DNA of 64,000 nucleotides from Flavobacterium pokkalii (GCF_014596575.1 NZ_NASZ01000018.1:1-64000), one strand, 5' to 3'. Positions 17,178-26,606 are shown, counted from the first letter of the stretch. The notes: generated by a model not told the origin, from the sequence alone. Numbers and translations: made by a program.

Positions 17178-20090
17178 TTATTTCAAACAACTTTTCAAAA
17201 TTGTCACAGGATGTTGTGCTTTTCTATTCGTTCCGTCAAAAATCTGGTGACGGCAAGAGGTTCCAGCTGCGGCAATCGCTACGTTTTCATCGGTAGCTCT
17301 GACTTTTGGAAATAAAGTATCTTCACCCATTTTCATACTAATGTCGTAATGTTCGGCTTCGTAACCAAAAGATCCTGCCATTCCGCAACAACCGGAATTA
17401 TAAATCGTAACGCTATTATTTTTAGGCACATTCAGCATGGTGAAAGTTGCTTCAACCGCACTCAGTGATTTTTGGTGACAATGGCCGTGAATTTTAATCT
17501 GCTTTTCGTTAGTCGAAAATTGTCCGGCATGAATATGCCCAGCCAGAATTTCTTTTTTGAAAAACTCTTCGATAGTCAGCACATTTTTGGCTAATTCCTG
17601 AGCCGCGATTTTATCTTCAGCCAAACGCAAATATTCGTCTCTGAACGTCAATATCGCCGATGGTTCTATTCCTATCAACGGGCAATCTTCTGAAATTATC
17701 GGAGCAAAAGTCGCCACGTTCTTCACAGCCAGCATTTTCGCTTCTTCTAAAAATCCTTTGGAAAGATAAGCTCTTCCGCTTTCTTCATGCTCCACGGTAA
17801 TAACTTCATAACCCAAAGCAGTCAACAATTCGAAAGCATCAATCCCCACATTCACATCATAATAATTGGTAAACTCATCACAAAACAAGACTACTTTTTT
17901 AGAATTGCTATTGCCGTTGTTATTGACTTTATTATTGCTCAACCACTTTCTAAATGTTTGTTTTGCCAAATGCGGCACTTCACGCTCGGGAGCAATTCCC
18001 ATCGCTTTTTTCACCAATGAAAGATTCGAAACAATATTCGTCAACGACGGGAACATACTTCCCATTTTGTTCATCTTAGCATTGTTAGCAAACAATTTAT
18101 TACGCAATGAAAAGCCATTCGTTTTTTGATATTGGTACAAAAATTCCGCTTTTAAAGTCGCCACATCCACATTAGACGGACATTCACTGGCGCAGGCTTT
18201 ACAGCTCACACACAACTCAAAAACCTCATATAATTCCTTATGATTGAATTTATTTTCCTTGTCCGAATGCGTTAAATATTCCCGCAAGGCATTCGCACGG
18301 GCGCGAGTGGTGTCTTTTTCATCACGGGTAGCGCGATAACTCGGACACAAAGTTCCTCCCGCCGACGGCATTTTGCGGCAATCTCCCGAACCATTACATT
18401 TTTCGGCAGCTCTTAAAATTCCTAAACTATCTGAGAAATCCTGAAACGTTTTAATATCCGGTTCTACTCTTCCCGCTTCAAAACGGAAATTTTCATCCAT
18501 TTTTAAGGCATTGACAATTTTTCCCATATTCAAAACTGAATTTGGGTCGAAAGCCAATTTCAGTCTTTTGAGTAATTCATAATTTTTTTCGCCAATCATG
18601 TAAGGCAAAAATTCGCCTCTTACAATTCCGTCTCCATGTTCTCCACTCAAAGAACCTCGGTATTTTTTGACTAAATGTGCTACTTCGGTAGCAATATTTC
18701 GAAACTGATAAACACCTTCTTTGGTCTTTAAATTCAAGACCGGACGCAGGTGTAATTCGCCCGCTCCGGCATGCGCATAATAAATCGCCGATTGTCCATG
18801 ACGCTCCATCATTGCCGAAAAATCGGCAATATAATTGGGCAAATCACTCAATTCAACAGCGGTATCTTCAATAGAATCAGCAGCTTTGTCGTCACCTACA
18901 ATACTTCCTAAAAGTCCCAATCCGGCTTTACGCAATTCGTTTACTTTTTCAATATCGGCACCATATAATTTTGGCGATGCATACCCAAATTTGTTCGCTT
19001 CTAAATCCCGGATTAAATCATCCGCTTGTTTTTCGGCTTCTTCCATACTGATGTACGAACCAACTTCAAACATCATAATTGCTTTGGGTTCACCCTGAAT
19101 AAAAAAGCGGTTTTTGCTTTGCTCTTTATTGTGTTTGGTACAATCCAAAATGGTATCATCAATCATTTCGCAGGTGTACAAATGATGCTTCATAGCCACC
19201 ATGACTGCTTCCAAACTTTCCTGAATACTATCAAAATGTGTCACCACCATAATATTATTCGAAGGTGGCAAATCATCCACTTTCAATGTAACTTCAGTCG
19301 TAATGGCTAAGGTTCCTTCACTTCCACAAAGCAATTTCCCTACATTAATCGTAGGTTCTGTTCCGCCAAACAAATCCGATTGCAACAAAATATCTACTGC
19401 ATACCCCGTATTGCGACGGTGAATTTCCGGTTTTGGAAATTCATTTTTAATCACCTGCTGCTGTGCTTCAATTGATAATTCTTCATACAATTTTCTGTAA
19501 ATGGCACTTTCTAAAGAATCACCTTTGGTTTTTTCGATGAATTCCGCAGAACTGATTGTATTAAAAACTGCTTTCGAACCATCGGCAAGCACGGCTTTGA
19601 TTTCCACAATTTTATCGCGGGTTACTCCGTAACGAATAGAAGTTGTTCCCGAAGAGTTGTTCCCTACCATTCCTCCAATCATACAACGATTAGAAGTCGA
19701 AGTATTGGGACCGAAAAATACACCATGCGGTTTTAAATACAAATTCAGTTCGTCCCGAATGACTCCGGGTTGCACGGTTACAGTCTTCTTTTCGGCATCA
19801 AAACCGATAATTTGAGTAAAATATTTAGACACATCTACCACAATTCCGTCCCCAATAGTTTGTCCCGCAAGCGAAGTTCCGGCAGTTCGGGGAATCAGGG
19901 TCGTTTTATGCTCATTAGCAAATTTTACCAATCGAACAATATCTTCCACAGATTTAGGCAAGGCTACCGCCAAAGGAATAATACGATAAGCCGAGGCATC
20001 GGTTGCGTATAAAGTTTTATGAAGATTATCATATAAAAGTGTTCCTTCTAACGAATCGGCCAATTGCTCTAAAGCTTGTGAATGCGACAT
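17178..20090 (-). CDS. FAD-linked oxidase / 4Fe-4S D-2-hydroxyacid dehydrogenase (D-lactate or D-2-hydroxyglutarate type)
   Basis: This 970-residue protein joins a PCMH-type FAD domain (PRTAGTSLAGQ near 70 and GEHGDGIVRGEF near 475) to an iron-sulfur module. The cysteine cluster CxxCxxCxxxCP starts at Cys627, preceded by a further cysteine-bearing segment (CNGSGDCRKM). It ends in a CCG-type domain containing NSGCCGMAGSFGYE. This arrangement is that of YdiJ-like and Dld-II-like D-2-hydroxyacid dehydrogenases, which pass electrons from D-lactate, glycolate or D-2-hydroxyglutarate to the quinone pool. No lactate permease is adjacent. A perfect -7 motif lies 49 bp before the ATG. The family is secure; the substrate is not. 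Confidence 0.88.
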   Translation of the reverse strand: MSHSQALEQLADSLEGTLLYDNLHKTLYATDASAYRIIPLAVALPKSVEDIVRLVKFANEHKTTLIPRTAGTSLAGQTIGDGIVVDVSKYFTQIIGFDAEKKTVTVQPGVIRDELNLYLKPHGVFFGPNTSTSNRCMIGGMVGNNSSGTTSIRYGVTRDKIVEIKAVLADGSKAVFNTISSAEFIEKTKGDSLESAIYRKLYEELSIEAQQQVIKNEFPKPEIHRRNTGYAVDILLQSDLFGGTEPTINVGKLLCGSEGTLAITTEVTLKVDDLPPSNNIMVVTHFDSIQESLEAVMVAMKHHLYTCEMIDDTILDCTKHNKEQSKNRFFIQGEPKAIMMFEVGSYISMEEAEKQADDLIRDLEANKFGYASPKLYGADIEKVNELRKAGLGLLGSIVGDDKAADSIEDTAVELSDLPNYIADFSAMMERHGQSAIYYAHAGAGELHLRPVLNLKTKEGVYQFRNIATEVAHLVKKYRGSLSGEHGDGIVRGEFLPYMIGEKNYELLKRLKLAFDPNSVLNMGKIVNALKMDENFRFEAGRVEPDIKTFQDFSDSLGILRAAEKCNGSGDCRKMPSAGGTLCPSYRATRDEKDTTRARANALREYLTHSDKENKFNHKELYEVFELCVSCKACASECPSNVDVATLKAEFLYQYQKTNGFSLRNKLFANNAKMNKMGSMFPSLTNIVSNLSLVKKAMGIAPEREVPHLAKQTFRKWLSNNKVNNNGNSNSKKVVLFCDEFTNYYDVNVGIDAFELLTALGYEVITVEHEESGRAYLSKGFLEEAKMLAVKNVATFAPIISEDCPLIGIEPSAILTFRDEYLRLAEDKIAAQELAKNVLTIEEFFKKEILAGHIHAGQFSTNEKQIKIHGHCHQKSLSAVEATFTMLNVPKNNSVTIYNSGCCGMAGSFGYEAEHYDISMKMGEDTLFPKVRATDENVAIAAAGTSCRHQIFDGTNRKAQHPVTILKSCLK

Positions 20091-20138
20091 AACAGAATTA
20101 TCTTTTGTGTATTTAATACAGTTCTAAATTTATTTTGA

Positions 20139-20146
20139 CAAATATA
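20139..20146 (-). promoter_or_regulatory. Predicted -7 element of the FAD/FeS dehydrogenase gene
   Basis: The minus strand reads TATATTTG, a perfect TAnnTTTG match, 49 bp before the ATG at 20090. It is immediately next to the 20158-20326 repeat. Confidence 0.45.
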
Positions 20147-20157
20147 AATATACCCAT

Positions 20158-20326
20158 CGGGTGAAACTGTTTTTTGCTGATAAATTTTCGTCAGTTCGAG
20201 TGATTTTCTTTAGAAAACTGTATCGAGAACAAGAAAATTTATCAGCAGAAACGGTTCTCGATACATTTTTTGCTTCATTGCATTACGCAAAAAACACTCG
20301 AACTGACGTTTTTGATAATTTCACCC
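20158..20326. repeat. Intergenic repeat unit with nested and crossing inverted repeats
   Basis: Four perfect inverted pairs occur within 169 bp: GGGTGAAA/TTTCACCC (20159-20166 and 20319-20326), CGTCAGTTCGAGTG/CACTCGAACTGACG (20189-20202 and 20295-20308), a 15-base pair at 20175-20189 and 20233-20247, and GTATCGAGAAC/GTTCTCGATAC (20220-20230 and 20254-20264). The third crosses the second and fourth, so the structures compete. The 63-codon frame across it looks incidental. It fills most of the 413-bp divergent gap between the dehydrogenase and the GHL10 gene. It looks like a non-autonomous repeat of the kind dispersed in Flavobacterium genomes. Confidence 0.65.
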
Positions 20327-20472
20327 AACGAGCTCTATTTTTAATATTTTAATTATTTAATCGAATTATAAAGAAAAAAAAACAGTCATTTTTGTTTTGG
20401 CAAAAAAATTGAGAGACTAAAAACAGTTCTAAAATTAATTGCAATTAAGCTATTAAACTTCGTTAAAAAAAC

Positions 20473-20480
20473 TATTTTTG
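20473..20480 (+). promoter_or_regulatory. Predicted -7 element of the GHL10 gene cluster
   Basis: TATTTTTG matches TAnnTTTG perfectly, 31 bp before the ATG at 20504. Confidence 0.5.
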
Positions 20481-20503
20481 ATAGCTGTAAAACATTTTAT
20501 TCA

Positions 20504-22036
20504 ATGAATCCAAAAAAAATATTCTGCCTTTTTATTACAGTTTTTCTAATGTCTTTTGGCTACAGTCAGGCTCAAATGAAACCGTTAAAACCTAAAAACG
20601 AATTCAGAGCCGTTTGGATTGCAACGGTTGCCAACATTGACTGGCCCATTAAAAACACTGATTCGGTTGCCAAACAAAAAGCCGATTTCATTGAAATTTT
20701 AAACACTTACAAACGCCTTAATTATAACGTAGTGATTGTGCAAATTCGTTCTTGCGGAGATGCGATGTATCCTACAAATTTAGCTCCCTGGTCGAAATAT
20801 TTAACCGGAAAACAGGGATTAGCTCCTTATCCTTTTTACGATCCTTTGGACTGGATGATTCAGGAAGCACACCAACGTGGATTTGAATTTCACGCCTGGT
20901 TCAATCCGTATCGTGCGACGATGGATTTGAATATTTCCGAATTGAGCCGAAACCATGATGTTATCAAACACCCAGACTGGATGATTAAATATGCCGGAAA
21001 ATATTATTACAATCCGGCGCTTCCGGAAGTTCAGGCACATTTAATTAATGTAATAAACGAAGTCGTGACTAAATATGACATCGATGCGGTTCATTTTGAC
21101 GATTATTTTTATCCATATCGCGTAAAAGGAGAAGAATTTAATGATACTGCCGCTTTCAAAAAATACGGAAACGGTATGAATCGTGAGGACTGGCGCCGCG
21201 ATAACGTAAATACCTATTTGAAAAACACTTATGCTTCCATCAAAAAAATCAAACCCTGGGTACAGTTTGGAATCAGTCCGTTTGGTGTTTGGAGAAACAA
21301 ATCAGTAGATCCAAAAGGTTCCGACACTCAGGCCGGACAAACCAATTATGATGATTTGTATGCTGATCCAATGGCGTGGATGGATGGAAATTATATTGAT
21401 TATCTGTTACCACAATTATACTGGAGTATTGACCACAAAACCGCTTCTTATGCCAAATTAAGCAAATGGTGGTCAGAAAACACCAATAAAAACACCGCAC
21501 TTTACATTGGGAACGGCAGTTATAAAATCAATGCCGATTCGGATAAAAAATGGTTTAATCCAAATGAAATTCCGAATCAAATTGACTTAACCCGAAGCTT
21601 TTCGAACATCAACGGAAATGCTTTTTTCAGCGCCAAATCTTTTGTAAATAAAAATCAGGCAGTAACCAATTTGTTAAAAGACAATCAATACGAATATCCG
21701 GCCTTACCTTATGTAGTTCCTAATTCCAGAAGAGAAGTTTTAGACATTCCAAACATCAGTAATATCAATAACCAAAGTGCCAACACTATTGTAACTCTAA
21801 AATATCCTGTTCAAAGTAAAATTCGTTACGTGATGGTTTACGGAAGTACCAATAAAGAATTGATTGATGTGACGAATCCGCGCCAAATTATTGACAAAAT
21901 TGCTTTCAAAGAAACCCAGGACAGTATTGCGATTAGCATTCCTAAATTATACCTGGAAAAACACAACAATTGCGCGGTTACTTTTGTGGATTATTTTGGA
22001 AACGAAAGTCAGGCAACCTTATTAAAAGCAAAATAA
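20504..22036 (+). CDS. Glycosyl-hydrolase-like 10 (GHL10) family secreted protein
   Basis: This 510-residue protein has a signal peptide (residues 1 to about 24, ending SQAQ). The mature start contains KNEFRAVWIATVANIDWP, the signature of the GHL10 (YngK-like) TIM-barrel family. VHFDDYFYPY near 205 and WVQFGISPFGVWRN near 255 are further conserved strand ends, with Asp and Glu-like candidates in the barrel. A C-terminal beta domain follows about residue 400. The activity of GHL10 proteins is poorly defined, with links to peptidoglycan and exopolysaccharide. It is followed after 19 bp by an AmpG-like permease and then a NagZ-like GH3, supporting a peptidoglycan-turnover role by inference. Confidence 0.85.
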   Translation: MNPKKIFCLFITVFLMSFGYSQAQMKPLKPKNEFRAVWIATVANIDWPIKNTDSVAKQKADFIEILNTYKRLNYNVVIVQIRSCGDAMYPTNLAPWSKYLTGKQGLAPYPFYDPLDWMIQEAHQRGFEFHAWFNPYRATMDLNISELSRNHDVIKHPDWMIKYAGKYYYNPALPEVQAHLINVINEVVTKYDIDAVHFDDYFYPYRVKGEEFNDTAAFKKYGNGMNREDWRRDNVNTYLKNTYASIKKIKPWVQFGISPFGVWRNKSVDPKGSDTQAGQTNYDDLYADPMAWMDGNYIDYLLPQLYWSIDHKTASYAKLSKWWSENTNKNTALYIGNGSYKINADSDKKWFNPNEIPNQIDLTRSFSNINGNAFFSAKSFVNKNQAVTNLLKDNQYEYPALPYVVPNSRREVLDIPNISNINNQSANTIVTLKYPVQSKIRYVMVYGSTNKELIDVTNPRQIIDKIAFKETQDSIAISIPKLYLEKHNNCAVTFVDYFGNESQATLLKAK

Positions 22037-22055
22037 CCAAACTACCACCTAATAA

Positions 22056-23324
22056 ATGAATACAGAAAACAAACCCTGGTACTGGATTCCGGTGCTAAAC
22101 TTTGCTTCCGGCTTACCTTATGCCATCATTATTTCGGTTTCGGTCATTATGTACAAAAATCTCGGCATCAGCAATGAAGACATTGGTCTCTATACCAGCT
22201 GGCTTTATCTGCCGTGGGTAATCAAACCACTTTGGAGTCCGTTTATCGATTTGTATGCAACCAAAAGAAAGTGGTTTTTAGCCATGCAATTACTGATTTC
22301 ACTTGCTTTTTTAGCTGTAGGTTTCAGCATCCCGACCAATTCTTTTTTCATAGTGAGTCTGGCTATTTTTTGGGTAGCGGCTTTTGCTTCAGCTTCTAAT
22401 GATGTAGCGAGTGATGGCTTTTATCTTTTGGCTTTGACCAAAGACCAACAATCCTTCTTTCTGGGAATTCGCAGTACTTTTTACCGACTATCAATGCTTA
22501 CCGGAAACGGATTGATTGTTATCATTGGCGGTTATTTAGAACAGTAATATGGCACCCCACAAAAAGCCTGGTCTTATACCATGATTATTGTGGGCTTACT
22601 CATGACGTTGCTTACCGTCTATAATTTTTTTGCTACGCCAAAAACAGAAACTGCTTCTCAAACTGAAACTTCAAAAACACATTCAAAAGCTAATTTCCTC
22701 ACGGTTTTTTCCAGTTTTTTTCAAAAGAAACAAATCGGTTTAGTTCTGGCTTTTATCTTGTTGTTTCGCTTAGGCGAATCACAATTATTAAAAATGCTAA
22801 CTCCTTTTTTGATTGACGACATCAAAGTGGGCGGACTCGGACTGACTACTCAGGATGTTGGCGTAATTTATGGAACTTTTGGCGTTTTAGCCCTAACCAT
22901 TGGAGGAATTTTGGGCGGAATTGCCATTTCTAAAAATGGTTTAGGCAAATGGATGTTGCCTATGATTTTGGCCATGCATTTACCTATTTTAGGTTTTGTT
23001 TCGTTGGCTCATTTTCATCCGACTTCTATTTATTATGTTTACATTACAGTTGTAGCAGAGCAATTTGGTTACGGCTTTGGTTTTGCAGCCTTTATGATGT
23101 ATTTGATCTATGTTGCCGAAGGAGAATCAAAAACTTCCCATTATGCTATTGCCACCGGATTTATGGCTTTAGGAATGATGTTGCCAGGCATGGCAAGCGG
23201 TTATATTCAGGAATATTTGGGTTATGGAAATTTCTTTATCTGGGTTTTTATTGCAACCATTCCGGGATTAATTTTATCAAGATTTTTGATTTACCCAAAG
23301 GATTTTGGGAAGAAAACAGAGTAA
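22056..23324 (+). pseudogene. AmpG-like MFS permease interrupted by an in-frame stop
   Basis: Codons 1-163 (22056-22544) and codons 165 to the end (22548-23324) lie in one frame and together make a normal-length 12-helix MFS permease of about 421 residues. The only break is a TAA at 22545-22547. The N-terminal FASGLPYAIIISVSVIMYKN and LWSPFIDLYATKRKW strings are those of AmpG, which imports anhydro-muropeptides. The context LEQ-stop-YGTPQKAW suggests a CAA (Gln) to TAA change. An ATG at 22581 could restart translation of the second half. It could be a true nonsense mutation, a tolerated split gene, read-through or a sequencing error. The neighbours (GHL10, NagZ-like GH3) fit muropeptide recycling. 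Confidence 0.8.
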
Positions 23325-23368
23325 GTTGAAAGGTTATGAGTTATGAGCAAAGTATCTATAATTTTAGA

Positions 23369-23392
23369 AATCTTTCAATCTTTCAATCTTTC
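23369..23392. repeat. Three tandem copies of an 8-bp repeat
   Basis: AATCTTTC occurs three times in direct succession, followed by a partial AATT. It lies in the 101-bp gap before the GH3 gene. Such tracts can vary in copy number by slippage; no function is evident. Confidence 0.6.
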
Positions 23393-23425
23393 AATTACAA
23401 AAAACATCCTTGTTTTATATAAAAT

Positions 23426-25024
23426 ATGACCTTAGAACAAAAAATAGGACAATTCTTTTTCCCTGCAGTTTTTATCAATGATACTGAAGAAAACATTCAG
23501 GCAACTGAAGAATTGATCCGGAAATACAATATTGGCGGATTAACATTTTTTCACAGTCGCGCCAGTGCTGCTACGAATTATGAAGCCAAGCAAAAAATTA
23601 CTTTTAACGATGACAGTTACAACCGCTTAAAAGAATTAATTGTCCGTTATCAAAAATGTGCTTCTACTCCCCTTTTGATGAGTATTGATGCCGAATGGGG
23701 CTTAGCCATGCGTGTCGAAAAAACACCGCAATATCCGTATGCCATTACATTGGGAGCTTTGCCGGAAAACAAAAAGGATTTGGTTTACGAAGTTGGAAAA
23801 CAAATTGCCTCAGATTTAAAATCGGCTGGGATTCATTATAATTTGGCTCCTTTGGCTGACATCAACAATAATCCTGACAATCCTGTTATTGGGTATCGTT
23901 CTTTTGGTGAAAACAAAGAAAAAGTAGCCGAATTTGCATTAGAATATTTACGCGGCATGAGTGATGCCGGTGTTTTAGGCTGTTTGAAGCATTTTCCCGG
24001 TCACGGAAACACCAGCGTGGATTCGCATTTAGGTTTACCGGTTTTAGAAGAAAATTTAGAGCAATTATTGGCTAACGAATTATATCCTTTTATCAAAGGA
24101 ATAGAAAATGGTGTCGATTCGATTATGATAGGACATTTGGCTGTTCCGGCTTTGAATGAAGGGAAAAATACTTCGGCAACTTTGTCGAAAAATATTATTC
24201 AAAAATTGCTGAGAGAACAATTAGGATATAATGGTTTGGTCATTTCGGATGCACTGAATATGCACAGCGTTTCGAAATTATTTGATACCAAAGGACAACT
24301 GGAATGGGAAGCTTTCCACGCCGGAAATGATGTGCTGTGTTTTGCCGAAAATGTCCCTGAAGGAATTCAGGCGATTTTAGAAAATGCAACTGAAAAACGC
24401 ATCAACGAAAGTTTCAACCGAATTTGGAAATGCAAGGAAAAAGTTGGTTTATTTGATGGAGATCAAGAAAACAATTCTACCTTGAATTTTGAAAAAGCTT
24501 CTCAACTGAATAAACAAATTGCCCAATACAGTATTACAAAAATTCAGGATCACATTGATTTTGAAACCATAAAAAATGCAAGTCAGGAACAAAATATTGC
24601 GCTACTTTCGTTTTACCAACCCGCAAATAATGATTTTTCTGCCATGATTCAGGCGGCATTAAACTGTGCGGAATGCAACGTGACTTCAATTGATGATTTT
24701 GACTTTTCAGCAATTGAAGACAGACTTGATTCTTTTGAATACCTAATCATTTCTTTGTTTGTTCCAAAAGCCAAACCTTTAAACCGTTTTGAAATTGACG
24801 AAGCTGTTTTCAATGCTTTAGAAAAATTATTGGCTACCAAAAAATGTCTGATTTATGTTTTTGGAAATCCTTATGCATTGCCATTAATTCCCAATTTATC
24901 CAAGGTATTAAGAGTGATTGAAGTTTATCAGGACTTTAAAGAATTTCAAATTTTGGCGGCACATCAATTTTTATCCGATTCCGAACACTACGGACAACTT
25001 CCGGTTCAAATTGAAATTCAATAA
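23426..25024 (+). CDS. GH3 beta-N-acetylhexosaminidase, NagZ-like
   Basis: This 532-residue protein has a GH3 TIM-barrel with the NagZ signature KHFPGHGNTSVDSH starting at Lys188. That loop supplies the His-Asp acid/base pair. The nucleophile is Asp275 in ISDALNM. About 180 further residues follow the barrel, longer than E. coli NagZ (341 aa) but common in Bacteroidota homologues. No signal peptide is evident, so it is cytoplasmic, matching a permease that imports anhydro-muropeptides. It removes GlcNAc from GlcNAc-anhydroMurNAc peptides if the recycling role holds. The third gene of the GHL10/AmpG-like/GH3 cluster. Confidence 0.88.
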   Translation: MTLEQKIGQFFFPAVFINDTEENIQATEELIRKYNIGGLTFFHSRASAATNYEAKQKITFNDDSYNRLKELIVRYQKCASTPLLMSIDAEWGLAMRVEKTPQYPYAITLGALPENKKDLVYEVGKQIASDLKSAGIHYNLAPLADINNNPDNPVIGYRSFGENKEKVAEFALEYLRGMSDAGVLGCLKHFPGHGNTSVDSHLGLPVLEENLEQLLANELYPFIKGIENGVDSIMIGHLAVPALNEGKNTSATLSKNIIQKLLREQLGYNGLVISDALNMHSVSKLFDTKGQLEWEAFHAGNDVLCFAENVPEGIQAILENATEKRINESFNRIWKCKEKVGLFDGDQENNSTLNFEKASQLNKQIAQYSITKIQDHIDFETIKNASQEQNIALLSFYQPANNDFSAMIQAALNCAECNVTSIDDFDFSAIEDRLDSFEYLIISLFVPKAKPLNRFEIDEAVFNALEKLLATKKCLIYVFGNPYALPLIPNLSKVLRVIEVYQDFKEFQILAAHQFLSDSEHYGQLPVQIEIQ

Positions 25025-25106
25025 CTTACACTTAACAATAAACAAATATTATTATTAAATAAATATTAATAATTACACACTATTATTATTCGGCTCTGAT
25101 TAAACT

Positions 25107-25114
25107 TATTTTTG
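25107..25114 (+). promoter_or_regulatory. Predicted -7 element of the peroxiredoxin gene
   Basis: TATTTTTG matches TAnnTTTG perfectly, 41 bp before the ATG at 25148. Confidence 0.5.
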
Positions 25115-25147
25115 CACCAACAAATAATAACTTAAAAAACAAATACT

Positions 25148-25786
25148 ATGTCATTAGTAGGAAAAAAATTCCCAAGCATTGCAGTTGACGCCATTTCAGA
25201 AATGGGTGATAATTTAAAAATCAACATCTTTGAAGAAGCAGTAAACAACAACAAAAAAGTACTTTTATTCTGGTACCCAAAAGATTTTACTTTTGTTTGT
25301 CCAACAGAGTTACACGCTTTTCAAGCTGCTTTACCAGAATTTGAAAAAAGAAACACTATCGTAATCGGAGCTTCTTGTGATACTAACGAAGTACACTTCG
25401 CCTGGTTAAACACAGCAAAAAACAACGGTGGAATTGAAGGTGTAACTTACCCTCTTTTAGCGGATACAACAAGAAACTTATCAAGTATCTTAGGAATTTT
25501 AGATATCGAATCTTCTGAATACAATGAAGAAACTGACACCGTACTTCTTGAAGGTTCTAACGTAACTTACAGAGCTACTTACTTAATTGACGAAACTGGA
25601 AAAATTTTCCACGAAAGTGTTAACGATATGCCATTAGGACGTAACGTAAACGAATACTTACGTATGGTTGACGCTTACACACACATCCAACAAAAAGGAG
25701 AAGTTTGTCCTGCTAACTGGGAAGCTGGTAAAGAAGCAATGACTGCTGACAGAAACAGTACTGCTGCTTACTTAAGTGCAAACTAA
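25148..25786 (+). CDS. 2-Cys peroxiredoxin (AhpC/TSA family)
   Basis: This 212-residue cytoplasmic protein has the peroxidatic Cys51 in FVCPTELHAF and the resolving Cys187 in GEVCPANWEAG, the layout of typical 2-Cys peroxiredoxins. It reduces hydrogen peroxide and organic hydroperoxides, drawing electrons from a thioredoxin-type donor. A thioredoxin-like gene follows after 158 bp and a small acidic protein after that, so this is probably a peroxide-defence unit. The gap of 25787-25944 carries low-complexity GCAATTTCAA-like repeats rather than a gene. No ahpF is present, consistent with thioredoxin as reductant. Confidence 0.94.
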   Translation: MSLVGKKFPSIAVDAISEMGDNLKINIFEEAVNNNKKVLLFWYPKDFTFVCPTELHAFQAALPEFEKRNTIVIGASCDTNEVHFAWLNTAKNNGGIEGVTYPLLADTTRNLSSILGILDIESSEYNEETDTVLLEGSNVTYRATYLIDETGKIFHESVNDMPLGRNVNEYLRMVDAYTHIQQKGEVCPANWEAGKEAMTADRNSTAAYLSAN

Positions 25787-25944
25787 TAATCAATAGCAAT
25801 TTCAATGGCAATTTCAAATTACAATTTGACTTTGCCATTGTATTAAAATTTATAAACTTGCTCAATTTCTATTTCAAAAAAACGCTAATTTGATATCCAA
25901 AAATTGACTTTTGAAATTGATATTGACATTGAAATTCAATAATT

Positions 25945-26253
25945 ATGTTAATCGAATTAAACGAAGATACTTTAGCCAATTTAGTGGCTGAAAACAATAA
26001 AGTGGTAGTTCAATTTTCGGCTTCCTGGTGTGGAAACTGCCGTATTATGAAACCAAAATTCAAAAAATTAGCAACTGAAAACGAAGCCATGACTTTTGTT
26101 TTAGTAGATGCTGAAAATTCTCCGGAATCCCGAAAATTAGCCAATGTAAGCAACCTGCCTACTTTTGCTACTTTCGTAAACGGACAATTGGTAAACGAAA
26201 CCCAAACGAACAAACAGGAAGTTTTAATCGAATTAGTAAACGAAATAGCTTAG
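25945..26253 (+). CDS. Thioredoxin-family protein with a WCGNC active site
   Basis: This 102-residue single thioredoxin domain has the redox motif WCGNC (Cys29, Cys32) and the cis-proline segment NLPTFATF. The usual WCGPC proline is replaced by Asn, which generally shifts redox potential and specificity. It lies directly after a 2-Cys peroxiredoxin, so it is a good candidate reductant for it; that is inference. No signal peptide. It is followed after 67 bp by a small acidic protein of a family that often follows this gene in flavobacteria. Confidence 0.9.
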   Translation: MLIELNEDTLANLVAENNKVVVQFSASWCGNCRIMKPKFKKLATENEAMTFVLVDAENSPESRKLANVSNLPTFATFVNGQLVNETQTNKQEVLIELVNEIA

Positions 26254-26261
26254 TCGTTGAA

Positions 26262-26297
26262 TTGTTTAATCGGTTAAACGGTTAAACGATTAAACAA
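26262..26297. repeat. Inverted and iterated TTAAAC repeat between thioredoxin and small acidic gene
   Basis: TTGTTTAATCG (26262-26272) is the exact inverse of CGATTAAACAA (26287-26297), with further GGTTAAAC copies between. It can form a hairpin in the short intergenic stretch, possibly to stabilise or separate the two transcripts. Confidence 0.5.
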
Positions 26298-26320
26298 ATA
26301 ACCTGTTAAACAATTAAAGA

Positions 26321-26578
26321 ATGAAACTACCTGTAATCAAACATCTGACTCAGTTTATCGAAGAAAACGATCAGGATTACATCATCGAAACTATCGAAGT
26401 GCTGGAAGCTTTAACCGAAGTTTCTTCACTCAAAGACGAAGAATTGGATGTAATTGGCGAATTAATTTCAAATATGTACGGTGCTCTGGAAGTTGATAAA
26501 CTCATTAAAAACGGAACCGATAAAAAAGAAGCGCTCAATACTTTTATGAAAAGAGTATTAGGTTCTATAGACAAATAA
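26321..26578 (+). CDS. Small acidic protein, DUF6952-like
   Basis: This 85-residue helical, acidic protein begins MKLPVIKHLTQFIEEND and contains YIIETIEVLEALTE and ELISNMYGALEVDKL. From memory it fits DUF6952, a small family that follows the peroxiredoxin and thioredoxin genes in flavobacteria. No catalytic motif is visible. It is not secreted. A hairpin terminator follows within 60 bp, so it ends the peroxiredoxin-thioredoxin unit. Its conserved place suggests a part in peroxide or thiol homeostasis, without direct evidence. Confidence 0.6.
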   Translation: MKLPVIKHLTQFIEENDQDYIIETIEVLEALTEVSSLKDEELDVIGELISNMYGALEVDKLIKNGTDKKEALNTFMKRVLGSIDK

Positions 26579-26606
26579 GACTTTTTTAAACCCTAAAAAG
26601 CAGCTC

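Noticed and set aside
20161..20352. 63-codon frame within the intergenic repeat
   Set aside because: Its composition follows the inverted repeats, it resembles no protein, and it lacks a start signal; it is explained by the repeat.
22581..23324. Separate small permease gene starting at 22581
   Set aside because: The frame is continuous with the preceding 163 codons apart from the stop codon, and the residues match the second half of one AmpG-like permease; a separate gene is less likely than an interrupted one.
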